A stretch of 64,000 bases of DNA, from contig JAGMUV010000008.1 in assembly GCA_020744425.1 (NCBI GenBank), positions 1,488,001-1,552,000 on the forward strand, in the 5' to 3' direction. Position 1 is the first letter of the stretch. The number at the start of each line of letters is the position of its first letter. Below are positions 22,665 through 35,304 of this stretch, one piece after another. Under the pieces are notes generated by a model. The model was given only the letters and a program-made list of their open reading frames with translations. It had not been told where the DNA came from and did no database searches. This DNA comes from Dactylonectria macrodidyma. Its lineage: Eukaryota > Ascomycota > Sordariomycetes > Hypocreales > Nectriaceae. Both the position numbers and the translations under genes were made by a program.

Positions 22665-23721
22665 ACGCAGGGTCAACACTGGGACGGATATGAGCGATCA
22701 AAATGGATGGCTTTGGCCTGGAACGGAGTTTTGGAGTGAAGGCAGGGTATTTTGCCGAAAATTTGGGACGAATTGCTTCTGAGAGCTGGGGGCTGTGTTG
22801 CAGTGCTTGAGATACATTTGCTTCAGGCAAGTGGTTATAGCAATCTAGATGGTGACCCCATGGCGGGACTCAATATCACGGCGTAACTAAACTACTATGT
22901 ACATGGATAACTTCCCCGTGTGCCAGGGTCAAGATCGTATGTCCTTTTTCTGTTCAATCTCCGCGTTGTGAACCAGAGGCCGGATCTGGATGTGGTTCCG
23001 TCTGGGGAACATGCGCGCGAACCTCGGGGTTGAAGGCGCTTTGGCAATGCTGCGGCTACGATTGGGTGGGAAGAAATGGACCTCGGCTTCTCCACATGGC
23101 GGATGATGGATTGAAGATAGCCATGACATCAAACGCCACCCGCGAGTAAGTCCCCAGAGTCCCTAGACTCCCCAAGAGCAAGTGCCTGATTAGTGTTTAC
23201 AGCGTCTTTCACATGTCTTTCACCTCGAAGGGAAGCGAGGGACAAACGGGCACATGACCGTCGAATGACCGCATCGAGACTTTGCCTCGACTTGCAGGAC
23301 TCATGACCAGGCAGAGGGAACCCCGGACTCAGCACTGGTACCACCCCAGGATTTGCTTGGTTCCCCCACAGCCCAGTAACAGTCGAGGAATAATGCCCCC
23401 GTAATTCTCTAGCAAAACCCCCCTGTGCTCGCAACATGTCCCTTTTCCTGGCGGACTGGCGGGCTTTTGGTGGGGGAGTCCGGACTTTGAGACCATGGCC
23501 AACATGTGATCGCTGGGTGTTGCCGAACGTGACAGAATTTAAGGGACACGCAGGGGATCAAAACTCGAGCTTATTCTCGTCTGCATTCTCGGTGGGACAA
23601 AACTAAACTCTCAACTGTTCATTGTGTAGAATTGTTATTCTTCTTTGCTAAACCTGTCTACTTTCCTGAAACTGTATCCGATCCTATTGACCGTACCTCG
23701 ATCCTACCCTCCCGTCCAGTC
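22665..23721. other. Intergenic region, no gene seen
   Basis: About 1.06 kb between FEN1 and the acyl-CoA dehydrogenase. Short open frames only. The last ~130 bases before the ATG at 23722 are pyrimidine-rich and likely form the leader of the downstream gene; there is no ATG in frame upstream of 23722. Confidence 0.55.
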
Positions 23722-25529
23722 ATGTCGAAAGTCTTTACTGCAGGCGACGTTGCGTCGCATAACAAGCCTGGCGACCTGTTCATCATTGTCGACGGCGATG
23801 TGTACGACGTAACCAAATTCCAAGATGACCATCCCGGTATGTCTTCTTTGCTCACCAACCCAGAGCATGGTCCCGGACTACGCCTGAGGGAACAATCGCT
23901 CACAACTCACAGGTGGCAAGAAGATCCTCCAGCGTGTCGCCGGCAAGGACGCTTCCAAGCAGTTCTGGAAGTACCACAACGAAGGCATCCTGAAAAAGTA
24001 CCAGCCCAAGCTCGTCGTCGGTTCCCTCGACACCAAGCCCAAGCCTGAGCCCAAGCCCGAACCCAAGCCTGCGCCCGCCAAGGCACCCTCCAAGGCGGTT
24101 GTTGTCGCCGAGAAGGAGACATCCAGCAGTGAGGAGTCGGAGCCTCTGGAGATGTACGGCGACCAGATTCCCTTTGCCGATCCTAGCTGGTACCAAAACG
24201 TACGTTTCCTCGATTGCGCCATAGAGCCTAGCTAATGTAACTGCAGTATCACTCTCCTTACTTCAACGAGACTCATGCTGCCCTTCGCACCGAGGTCCGC
24301 GAGTGGGTCGAGTCCGCCATCGAGCCCAATGTCACCGAGTGGGACGAGGCTAAGAAGGTGCCTGAGGAAATCTACAAGGAGATGGGCCGCCGCGGCTATT
24401 TGGCTGGCCTTCTCGGCGTCCACTACCCTACCGAGTACGCCCCCGAGGGTGTCAAGTCAGTGCCCGCTGCCAAGTGGGATCTCTTCCACGAGCTGCTACT
24501 GACTGACGAGCTGTCGCGCACTGGCTCTGGCGGCTTCGTGTGGAACGTCATTGGCGGTTTCGGCATCGGCTGCCCTCCTGTCATCAAGTTCGGCCAAAAG
24601 GCCCTGAAGGACCGCATTTTGCCGGGCATCCTGAGCGGTGACAAGCGCATCTGCTTGGCCATTACTGAGCCCGACGCTGGCAGCGACGTTGCCAACCTGA
24701 CGTGCGAGGCCAAGCTGAGCGAGGACGGCAAGCACTTCATCGTCAACGGAGAGAAGAAGTGGATCACCAACGGCATCTGGAGTGACTACTTCACCACCGC
24801 TGTCCGTACCGGCGGCCCCGGCATGAACGGTGTGAGTCTGCTGCTCATCGAGAGAGGCGAGGGTGTAAGCACCCGCCGTATGGACTGCCAGGGCGTGTGG
24901 TCCAGCGGAACCACCTACATCACCTTTGAAGATGTCAAGGTCCCCGTGGAGAACCTTCTCGGCAAGCAGAACCAGGGTTTCCGAGGTAAGCATCCCATCA
25001 CTTGATAAAGCACAAGCATCAACTAACACAGTCAGTCATCATGACCAACTTCAACCACGAGCGCATGGGCATCATCATCCAGAGCATCCGCTTCTCGCGA
25101 GTTTGCTACGAAGAGTCGGTCAAGTACGCCAGCAAGCGCCGCACCTTTGGCAAGAAGCTCATCGATCATCCCGTCATCCGTATGAAGCTCGCGCACATGG
25201 CCCGCCAGATCGAGGCCTCATATAGCTGGCTCGAGAACCTCGTCTTCCAGTGCGAAAAGATGGGCGAGACCGAGGCTATGCTGCGCCTGGGTGGCCCCAT
25301 CGCCAGTCTCAAGGCCCAGTCCACCCTCACCTTTGAGTTCTGCGCCCGTGAGGCCAGTCAAATCTTTGGTGGTCTGAGCTACTCCCGTGGCGGCCAGGGC
25401 GGCAAGGTCGAGAGGTTGTACCGAGATGTGAGGGCGTACGCCATTCCTGGCGGCAGTGAGGAGATTATGCTGGATCTCAGCATGCGACAGAGTTTGAGGG
25501 TAGCCAAGGCACTAGGGATGAAGTTGTAG
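23722..25529 (+). CDS. Cytochrome b5-acyl-CoA dehydrogenase fusion protein
   Basis: Exons 23722-23836, 23913-24199, 24247-24985 and 25036-25529; phases agree and give 544 residues. Residues 1-75 are a cytochrome b5 domain with both haem ligands visible (His37 in DDHPGG, His60 in WKYHNEG). A flexible linker of repeated Lys-Pro-Glu-Pro follows (~80-97). From ~135 onward is an acyl-CoA dehydrogenase: N-terminal helices, the FAD-contact motif CLAITEPDAGSDVA, the β-domain motif VNGEKKWITNG, and the C-terminal helical domain with RRTFGKKL and QIFGG. No mitochondrial presequence or membrane helix is visible, and the C terminus is GMKL, not a clear peroxisomal signal. Such b5-ACAD fusions are known in fungi; the b5 domain presumably handles electrons for the flavin, but substrate and partner are unknown. 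The usual catalytic-base position near the C terminus is changed (see findings). Confidence 0.92.
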
Positions 25530-26350
25530 ATGTGGATAGATGGAAGGGGAGCCTTGTATGAGTATGGCATCCAGGGAGGACTGATTCTGGAGTTGGGCCT
25601 TTTGCTATTGCGGTCACCGCCATTCAGGTCTAAGAGGCAAATATGGGACTTTTAACAATATTATATGCTTTACATGCCTTTGCTACATGCCTATTGTGAA
25701 CTTCAAAGTAAGACCAGAGATTTCAAAATGCCGTGTCTTGCCATTTAGAGTCATCTGTGTCACTGCGGATGCGGGACCTCGAAAGTTCCAGCACAGGCAA
25801 GGACAAAGAAACATGGCCAATGCTCCATCCACCACTTGCGAACGGAATCGTCCATAGATTATCGGTAATTTCCCAGCAAATAGCACACAGGGACTCGGAG
25901 CTTCATCATTTGGGCTATCTTGGCCATCCATTCAGCTGGTTTGATCTAGTAGCCCCGCGTACCACGTGACCCAAAATGCAGGGCCTTTCGCCGCAACGAG
26001 GCACACATCGTCACGTCCAAACTACAAACTAGAGCCTGCTCAACTCCTCCCTCGACTCTCCAACCCAACACACGCATATCGCATACCACGACCTCATACA
26101 TCTTCCTCCGCGAACAAAAGGCCACGCGCCTCTCCGACGATCTCACCTTCACCACCACCCACGCCTTCGACTTCTCGCCTCGGTGCATCTTCTGCTTCAC
26201 CCCACGAACCACTCGCGGCTGCTCCTCACTTCCAGCTGCCCACCCGTTCGCCACACGCCCCTACAGAGGCCTCTTTCTCCTGCGCAGTTTTGCATACCTC
26301 CTCGACGACCTCAGCCGATCCCGGTCTGCGGACGGAATATCACATATACA
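25530..26350. promoter_or_regulatory. Intergenic region with pyrimidine-rich DHH1 leader
   Basis: The first ~400 bases are probably the 3' flank of the dehydrogenase gene. From ~26040 to 26330 the plus strand is rich in CT and CA tracts, with two long overlapping open frames that lack family resemblance. It ends at CACATATACA just before the ATG at 26351. I take this as the promoter and 5' leader of DHH1. Confidence 0.5.
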
Positions 26351-28008
26351 ATGGCAGATCAGCTAGCAGACAAGCTGAAATCCACCCAACTAAGGTCCGC
26401 AAGCCGTTCTCGCGGCCTTTGTGAGCTCGGACTGACCCCAGCAGTGACGGCGCCCCCGCCTCAATCGATGACTGGAAGAAGACGCTTAACCTCCCTGCCA
26501 AAGACAACCGACAACAAACAGAGGTTCGTGGCGTTTTCCTTTAGAATGTTTTTTCTTCCATTGCTCCATGCGTTTGCTGACCGTTCGCCCAATAGGATGT
26601 CACAAACACAAAGGGTCTGGAGTTTGAGAACTTTGCCCTAAAGCGCGACCTGCTCATGGGCATCTTCGAAGCCGGATTCGAAAAGCCTTCACCAATTCAA
26701 GAAGAAGCCATCCCCGTCGCATTGACCGGTCGAGATATCCTCGCTCGAGCGAAGAACGGCACCGGCAAGACAGCCGCCTTTGTCATCCCTGCCTTGGAAC
26801 GCATCAACCCCAAGGTGTCCAAGATCCAATGTCTCATCCTCGTCCCCACACGTGAGCTTGCCATGCAGACCTCGCAAGTCTGCAAGACCCTCGGCAAGCA
26901 TCTTGGAATCAATGTCATGGTCACTACCGGAGGCACCGGCCTCCGAGATGACATTATCCGTCTCCAGGACCCCGTCCATATCGTGGTTGGTACCCCTGGA
27001 CGAATCCTCGACTTGGCTGGAAAGAATGTCGCGGACCTGAGCGAGTGCCCCATGTTCATCATGGATGAGGCCGACAAGCTCCTGTCCATCGAGTTCACCC
27101 CCGTCATTGAGCAACTTCTTCAGTTCCACCCCAAGGACCGTCAGGTCATGCTCTTCTCCGCCACCTTTCCCCTGTCCGTCAAGGACTTTTCCGACAAAAA
27201 CATGGCCAGCCCCTACGAAATCAACCTCATGGACGAACTCACCCTGCGGGGTATCACCCAATACTACGCCTTTGTTGAAGAAAAGCAAAAGGTCCACTGC
27301 TTGAACACGCTCTTTTCCAAACTCCAAATCAACCAGTCCATCATTTTCTGCAACTCGACCAACCGAGTCGAGCTGCTCGCCAAAAAGATTACCGAGCTTG
27401 GCTACTCCTGCTTCTACAGTCACGCCAAGATGCAGCAGCAGGCTCGTAACCGCGTCTTTCACGATTTCCGCAACGGCGTCTGCCGTAACCTCGTCTGTTC
27501 CGATCTTCTCACCCGTGGTATCGATATCCAGGCCGTCAACGTTGTCATCAACTTTGACTTTCCCAAGAATGCCGAAACCTACCTGCATCGCATTGGTCGA
27601 TCTGGTCGTTACGGCCACCTTGGTCTGGCCATCAACCTGATTAACTGGGAGGATCGCTTCAACCTCTACAACATCGAGCGGGACCTGGGCACCGAAATCC
27701 AACCCATCCCCGCCAGCATCGACAAGAGCCTCTACGTTTACGAAAACCCCGAGTCGATTCCTCGACCCATCTCGAACCTTCAAAGAAACAACCTGCCTGC
27801 CGGGCAGGCCCCGCAGCAACCCCAAATCTACCAGCAGGGTGGTCAGCCCCAAATGTCTCAGGGCAACTGGCAGAGCCAGAATGGCCAGCACAACGGCAAC
27901 CCGCACTTTTCAGGCGGAAGAGGACGCGGACGAGGACGCGGGTTCCGCGGCCGTGGTCAGGGTATCAGTGGACGAGGCCGCGGCCCGCCCCGTGATCCTC
28001 AAACCTAA
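26351..28008 (+). CDS. DHH1: DEAD-box RNA helicase DHH1 (DDX6/Me31B family)
   Basis: Exons 26351-26394, 26445-26523 and 26596-28008 give 511 residues. Exon 1 encodes [14 protein letters not shown], and exon 2 adds [19 protein letters not shown], as in other fungal DHH1 proteins. All helicase motifs are intact: Q motif (FEKPSPIQ, ending at Gln76), Walker A AKNGTGKT (93-100), PTREL, the DEAD box at 198-201, SAT at 229-231, and HRIGRSGR at 372-379. The C-terminal ~85 residues are Q/N/G-rich and end in repeated arginine-glycine motifs ([11 protein letters not shown]). The enzyme promotes decapping and translational repression and concentrates in P-bodies with Pat1, Lsm and Dcp proteins. The low-complexity RGG tail probably aids condensate formation. 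A 405-codon open frame on the opposite strand (26689-27906) is a composition shadow. Confidence 0.97.
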
Positions 28009-31000
28009 TACATAACACTCATGCACGGCGTTTGGTGGCGAAAGGGGGGAGGGGTTGATTTTCGACATGATTTTTGTACTGGGTGTTGCTTTTTCACTGT
28101 TGGATTGTACATTATTCGCACATTCTACGCGAATGGACGGAACGGCGAACCGGAATTCATTGCTGATGGACACTCGACCATACTACATTCTCGAGGTCCC
28201 AACAGAGGATCTCGACACACACTAAAGGCGGACTGGATGGCATTCTGACAACTCGAAGTACGACCTCTCATTGCAATTCTCGCAATGACTCGTCGGTCTG
28301 TACGTATCCATCGGCTCTGATTTCTTTGTTTTTCTGCTTGGTTCACACGACATCTACGGATTGACGAAAGAAGGCGGAATCGAACGTTTTGAGGGGGAAA
28401 ATAAACCTTGGGACGGACGGCCACGGCAGACATGCTCGCTTCGGGCTGGGTATTGCCATGTGTGTTGGAAGGGGCGTTGAAAGGGCGAATGGGGGTCGAG
28501 GCGTTCCAGGCCTTTCTCACAGGATGGCGTTGCCCTCTGTGTGCATTTGAGGGCTTGCATCGTCTCTAGATGATGGCAAGGTCGAATGGTTACTTGGGGA
28601 GAACGCGCGGGGATATGATACCTTGACGACAGAGCTACGTTAGACGAACGGACCTGATGAGACGGGACGTGGGTTCTGCTAGACGTACTGGGGGGTTGGA
28701 AGGTCTTTTGATAGCGCCGTTTATTATTGGCGCTCACTACACCATCTGGATCTGTTTGGCTTTTGCTGAATGACACGATATCAGCTCATCTCGACCAGCG
28801 CACCTTTCGAGGAGAGCTAGAGCAAAAGGCAAGACAGAAGTGTTGCTGCGAGTAGCAACAAAGGAAAGACGACGAAACAAGAAAAACACGAGAAAAAATC
28901 CCACAAGGGGGAGAACCTGGGCTGAACTGGATAACTTACGAACTGGCTCGATCAGAACCTATGGTAAACGGCAATGTCGTTTGTGTCATCGGCTCTGGTT
29001 GGAGCTAGTGAGATGGATAGTTTTGTCTGAGCAAAGCAATGGAAACACCCATTTTCTCTCCCGACTGTATTACTGATGTGATGACTTTGTATGCTTTCAG
29101 GAGTAGGATAGCATTGTCCGCCCTTAACAACTCATGAAGCTCTGAGGCTGTGCCGCGAGCTATTAAAGAAGCCACCTAAACCTACCGTACGAATATTGTA
29201 CGAATTAGATACCAGAAAGGCCACAACAAGAACTATGAGATGCCACGAGCTCTATCAAGGCATTTATCCATCAGGAAAACGTGCATCAAGGTGAGATCGA
29301 CTAGCGGGCTGCAGGGATGCTAGATCTAGTAAGGGTGACGATGATCAAGGGTCTTGGCCCGAGTTGGCAGCTTGCAGTGATTCACGGCTGAACGCAATGG
29401 GTCAAGGATGGAATCAAATGAGACGTCATAGGCAGTACGTATTCTGCGATTCGGGTAAAGTTTGTCCAAGGCCAGGGCGCTGTGGGAGTGTCAAGATCTC
29501 ACAGGCCAAGTGCTTTGATGCCCGTGATTATGCATAAGGGGTTTTAGGAAGGTGAGTAAATGCTCCGATATGGTGACTGTATCGGAGTGCAGACAGAGTT
29601 ACGGAAGTAATGAGCCGGGCCAAGGCTGGGCGGTACACACGCATTCCTCGCGGACCCCGAGCCATCCGTGCTGTGACGAACGGGGCGGAAGTTTAGGGTG
29701 TCTAGGCCTCTGCGAGTATCGAGTGTCGATAATCAATGCTAGGACAAGAGTACTACTCCTAAGACAAATGCCACGCCATGCCCTGTCACAGGGACCTTGG
29801 CCGGGGCCGGGACCGGGGCCGACGTGACGGACAGTGATTGCTGGAATTGCCATGTTGGATGGGAGATGGGAGATGAGAGGCGACAAGGGACTGGTTGTCA
29901 GTTGAGCGACAAGCGAACGGCCACAGAATCGACCAATGCTGTATCGTGCGTTGGCCACATGAAGTAGTCGAATGTTTTTGATGGGTGACGGCCAGGGATT
30001 GTCGTTTGTTTCGATGATGGGATGCCTTTATTCCGGAATCAAACTGCTTTTCTTCTGCGACGAGACATGTTCGGGATCACTTGGGACGTAGGAGAAGAGC
30101 ATGCGCAATGTGAGGCACGTCTTGAATACGACATGATGGTGTTGCCAAGCCGTGAATCCAGAGTCTCCCCTTATTGTCGCTTCAGCTGGACAAGGCAAAA
30201 CAAGGCAGACAAGGGTATTGACGATCGGAGAGAAGAATTTTGGGTTTCCAGCTTCGATTTCTCCCCTTGTGAATGGACAGGTTGCATGGATACATCCCGA
30301 TGGTGCTCGAGAGATAGTGTAGGTAATAATAGCAACAGCCAAACTTACACATAAAGGCGTACTCATGCACGGAAAAGGATACGGCACGGCAAGTCAGACA
30401 GAAATGCAGGATCCTGTGCAGTGAGAAATTGCACTAAAAAGATTGTCGGGGCAAGCAAAGAACGCGCCTCTCTTGCGCCAAAGGCTGTCGCCAAGGCGCC
30501 GGCTGCAGTCCCCCTGGCGGGTCAGTCCGCCGGTGCCCCGTGGCTGAGCATCAAGAGACCGGGGTCTTTGGAGAAAAGACGCCCATTGGGAGTGGGAACG
30601 CCATGGGAACAGTGGGGTTGGTGGAGGTAGAAGAGGAGAAGAGGAGGCGATGCTTACGAAGTTGGATTCGGCGCTGGAGGGATGTTAGAGCCGGCTGTCT
30701 GTCAGAGGGGGATGTCAGTGCGAGGGCTGATGATGATGATGGATCAGCACTGGCGTTTTATGTACGAAGTATCTAAAAAGCCATGGCTATTCACGTCATG
30801 TATACACTCATGCGCCTTCAATAAGCCCTTTACGATACCTGCGCTCGACCGCGAAACATCTGACGAACACACAGATAAAGAACTCAATAGCCTTCCGCAG
30901 TTGGCAGTAAAATCTGGTGACCCAGGTGGACGCTGTACTTGGCACTGCTCTATGCTGGAACGAGGTCCTGGAATGGACGGGATGCGCCAGATGGAGACGA

Positions 31001-32465
31001 TACCCTTGTCAGTGGGGATCCATCCGATCCATCTTCAGAGTGTTCCCCTTCATTAGCATCAGCAATCCGTATCCGCAATCATCGTCATTCATCATCTCCT
31101 ACCAGGTCCATCAACTCGGTCTCGGACTTGGTCTTGGCTTTTGAAATGGAGAATCTGGATTGCTCGTTCATCAATCATCGTCCATCTACCGTATCTTTCT
31201 CCTCTGGTCCACATAACCTGTGCCTGAACCACCATCTCGGGATGGCGGTAGTCGGGCGTCAGCCGGGGCTGATATTATTCAGTGGCTTTACGCCCATCAG
31301 GTACGAGAGCACACGTAGGGTCCGGCCACCAGTACGGAAGCGCCAATAAAGGCTGTTTATTGTCAAAAAAAAGTCGTCAAGCCAGATGCAACGACGGGGG
31401 ATGCTCGCGCTAAGTCGGCTCGTAGCCAACTCAACGTCCGCGTGGTGGGATTGATTGATGGAAAGGATCAAGGCTGCCGGGTCGCATCCATCATGTCCAG
31501 GCCGCTAGGCTTGCAGTGGCTGATAGCGCTCTCTCTAAGAGCCCTCTAGGGGATCTAGCGGCAAGTCTACAGGGCCGCGGCCAAGCCTGGGCCAAGCCAG
31601 ACCACCGCCGTGCCCAAGAGGGAAGCCCGTCCTTGTGAGTCGGTCCCTGCCAGCCCGCCCCTGTAGATTTGCCCTGTAGATTTGCCCTGTCGTTCCTAGC
31701 AGCCCCTATGGGATGCCCTTCCGCCCCTGGAACTGCCCCAGAACTCCCTAAAAGCCACTGTAAATGTAATGCCCAACCTCCGCTGATTCCGCTCTCCCCT
31801 GATGACTGCCAGCGCCCACACCCCCGAGCGCCTCATTTCCAGCACCGAAAGAGGCCCAATTTTAGGCCAATTTTAGGTACGTACCCTCTGTCCAGCGCCA
31901 AGTTCCACGGGGTCGGTCCCGTCGCTTTTCCCGGATTTTCTTCCAGCCTCACCTCCCTCACCTCACTCTACTGCCTTCATACGCCATTCGACCACCCATC
32001 ATATTCATCATCCACCACCGCCTTTCCTCTGCTTCGCCGTCACCCTCCGCCACCGGATCGAGCCTCTCTCAACTCTGCCATCTCCAGCGCGTCTTTTCTC
32101 TTGATCTTGGCATCTTCTCGTCTCCCGATTCCCACCTCTTCCCCCCTTCTCTCCTACGCGACCATCCCCTCCCCCAGCTCCGCCCATTGGTCCACTCGCC
32201 AAGAATCCCTGGTGCGCCAGCCAAGCAAAGGCCCTCGCCAATTTCCTTCTGGCTTCGCCCATTCTTGCTCAACATCGACATGGTCTGAGAGGCCTACAGG
32301 AGACACCGCAAGAAAGCCTTCGACGACAGATTCCCCTCTCCCCAACTACAATATTACCATAGACGACACAGAACCGGCCACCAAACATTGCTTCATCCAG
32401 TAGCATCTACCGTCTCGCCACTCGCTGGTCCCGGCCTCCAGCGAGTCCCTACTCCCTCTCCCGAG
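28009..32465. other. 4.5-kb gene-free stretch upstream of MSS4
   Basis: No recognisable gene on either strand between DHH1 and the PIP5-kinase. The stretch from ~31920 to 32340 is CT-rich on the plus strand and contains a 244-codon frame (31669-32403) with no family resemblance that ends before the kinase ATG. It is more likely promoter and leader. An open frame starting at the non-ATG codon 32388 runs into the kinase; I use the first ATG, 32466. I see no transposon remains. Confidence 0.5.
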
Positions 32466-35304
32466 ATGCCCTCGTTCCTCGCCGACGACAACTCGAACAT
32501 CTTCGCGACTAACCCGGACATTCTCAACCTCGACCCGAACAACCAGTTCGGACTCGCGACCACCAAGGAGAGGGTGAACGCGGGCTCCATCCGCCATACC
32601 CGATCCGACACCATCAATGATAGCTTCGACGAGAGCTCCATCTCTTCTACACACGCCTCGGACGTCTCCGAACAAAACCAGACGCCTATGAATGGCAACG
32701 GCACGCGGCCCACGAGCATGAGCTCCCTCTCCAACGGCCAACCCGTCTCCGCTTCAACAGCGTCAACCCGCGTCGATGACCTCTCCTATCGACAAAAGCC
32801 GCTTCCAAATCCCAACGGCACTACCTCCCTCGTCGATCGTACCCTTCCCCGTCTGCCGAGCGACGCCAATGGTTCATACCAATCGACCCAGAACCACTAT
32901 GATACGTCAAAACCTCTCCCGTTGCCTCAATCTGGCGACGTTGTAGAAAAAGCCCCCAGCAGAAGCTTGGACGGCACATTTTCGACGGCACCTGCGACGG
33001 CTGACCCTGCGCAACCACGCACGTATGCATCTGGTCACCGATTGTCCTCCCCGCCAATCTACACTGGCAACACTGCCACATCTGGCCACCTTCAGCCATT
33101 GCCTCCGCCACTCAAGCAGAGACACACCCTCGAGGTACCAAAGTTGACTCCGGGTCGTCCGTCCAAGGATTTGGACACGGCGCAGGCCAGTGGACGGTTC
33201 TCTCCCACCGCCGCGGGCCCATCTGGACGACGCCCGTCTCTGAGCCTGGGAAGACGACCTACCAGGTCGATGCAGTCAGATGGACCCCGGGATGAGATTG
33301 TGCCGGATGAAGATGCCATTCGCTGGGCTGAAGCGTACCGACAAAAGCGAGCCAGCAAGCGCAAGCGCAAGGAAGAGGAGGACACCGACCGGGTCTTGGT
33401 GGGCACTATGGTTGACGAGAGTCACGCCAACTGGGTGACGGCTTACAACATGCTGACTGGTATCCGAGTATCGGTATCGAGGACAAATGCCAAGCTCGAC
33501 CGGGACTTGACCGACGCCGACTTTGAGACTAAGCAAAAGTCGACGTTTGATATGTAAGTTGGTGTTTGCTTGTTTGCAACGTTGTACTGACCTCGGCAGT
33601 GCCGGTAACGAAATGGTTCCGTCGGCCAAGTACGACTTCAAATTTAAGGATTATGCCCCGTGGGTCTTCCGTCGTCTACGAACCCTGTTCCGTCTAGATC
33701 CCGCCGATTACCTCATGTCCCTGACGGGCAAGTATATACTCTCGGAGCTGGGCTCGCCCGGCAAGAGTGGCAGCTTCTTTTACTTTTCCAGAGATTACAA
33801 GTACATCATTAAAACGATCCACCACGCCGAGCACAAGTTCCTTCGCAAGATCTTGAAGGACTACTACTCGCACGTCGAGGCGAACCCCAACACACTGCTG
33901 TCGCAATTCTACGGTCTGCACCGGGTCAAGCTGCCGTTTGGAAAAAAGATTCACTTTGTCGTCATGAACAACCTTTTCCCGCCGCACCGGGATATCCACA
34001 CCACCTTTGACCTCAAGGGCTCAACTGTGGGACGAGACTATCGGGAGGAGGACCTAGAAAAGAACCCGCGGGCGACGTTGAAAGATCTCAACTGGATGAG
34101 GCGGCAGCGGAGCCTGGAGCTCGGCATTCAGAAGAAGCGGATGTTCCTCGAGCAACTGCAGCGGGATGTGGTCCTTCTTAAGAAGCTCCATATCATGGAC
34201 TATTCCCTACTGGTTGGCATTCACGACCTCTCGCGTGGGAACGAGGAAAATCTCCGCGACAAGACCCTGCAGGTATTTAATCCCGGGGGTGAAAAGGCCC
34301 CGGATGACGATCCTGCGTCCGTCTTACTCCGAACGCCTTCGAAGCTAGAGAATGCCCGCAAGGCCAGGGAGTTAAGACAGATGATTCGATCAGAACGACC
34401 GGTTCCAATCGGCCAATCGATGAACAAGATGCCGGATGAGCTAGAGGAGGGCCACAACCGTTCCGGATTCGTCTTCAACCAGGACGACGGCGGCTTCAGG
34501 GCGACCCACGAGGACAATGAACCAGCAGACGAGATTTACTACCTCGGTGTCATCGACTGCTTGACTCACGTAAGTTTGTTGCGTCCCCGATAAGACTAAG
34601 ACTAACCCTTGCAGTATGGAATCATCAAGAAGATTGAAAACTTCTGGAAGGGCCTCGGAAGCGACAAGACGCAAATCTCGGCCCTCCCCCCGGAGCAGTA
34701 TGGAGACCGATTCTACCACTTCATCGAGGGTGTCACCATGTCCACTGAGGAGGCCCATCGAGAAGCGCAGCGGAGGGATCAGGAGATGATTGAAGCTCAG
34801 GGCTCCAACCAGCGCGTGTCTAGCTGGAATTCACGTCGCAGGTCGCAAGTTATCCCGCCCATGCCGACTCATATCCCCCCAGCTCCCCCTGGACGAACGT
34901 CAGATGGCCAAGATGCAGTCGAGAGAGCCATGAGGGAAGCAGAGGCAGACCCTCATGCGGAGAAAAACATCCCCGACCGGACCTTGACGACCGCCGCAAG
35001 GGACACTCGGGACTCCATGCAACGGGAGCCCATCCTCCCCGTAGTGGAAGAAGCCGGTGAGACTCGGCCTGAGACACCACCCAAGGACTACAACAAGTCG
35101 CTCCCGCCAACTCGGGCGCCACCACCGACACCACCCAAGCCAGGCCACCTCAAGCCGGAGAGTCAGGATAGCGGATATGCCGCCACCAACCACAGCCACG
35201 GGGACCACGGTCATGTGCTGCGAACCAGAATGAGTCGCGAGAGTTTAGACAAGGAGTTGCCGCCTCTCCCTCCAAAGGAACAAGGATTACGGATGGTCGC
35301 ATAG
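32466..35304 (+). CDS. MSS4: Phosphatidylinositol-4-phosphate 5-kinase
   Basis: Exons 32466-33553, 33600-34569 and 34615-35304; introns of 46 and 45 bases; 915 residues. The first ~330 residues are low complexity and Ser/Pro/Thr-rich. A basic segment (KRASKRKRKEEE) comes next and then the PIPK catalytic domain: YDFKFKDYAPWVFRRLR, glycine-rich loop SPGKSGSFF, the ATP-binding lysine in YIIKTI (Lys434), DLKGS (~500-504), IMDYSLLVG (Asp563), and the C-terminal part IDCLTHYGIIKKIENFWKGL with the activation-loop region preceding GDRFYHFIEG. An acidic and proline-rich tail ends the protein. Mss4/Its3 makes PI(4,5)P2 at the plasma membrane, controlling actin, endocytosis and wall-integrity signalling through Rom2/Rho1. 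The N-terminal extension is typical of fungal members and is where phosphorylation regulates the enzyme. Confidence 0.96.

Noticed and set aside
26689..27906. 405-codon minus-strand open frame across DHH1
   Set aside because: It is an exact shadow of the helicase codons; GC-rich third positions suppress stops on the opposite strand. DHH1 motifs are all on the plus strand.
31669..32403. 244-codon plus-strand frame ahead of MSS4 as a separate gene
   Set aside because: It is proline/serine-rich because the DNA is CT-rich, shows no family resemblance, has no ATG at its first codon, and lies where the MSS4 leader is expected.
32388..32465. N-terminal extension of MSS4 from 32388
   Set aside because: The frame is open, but its first codon is TTG. 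The first ATG is at 32466 and gives a sensible N terminus.
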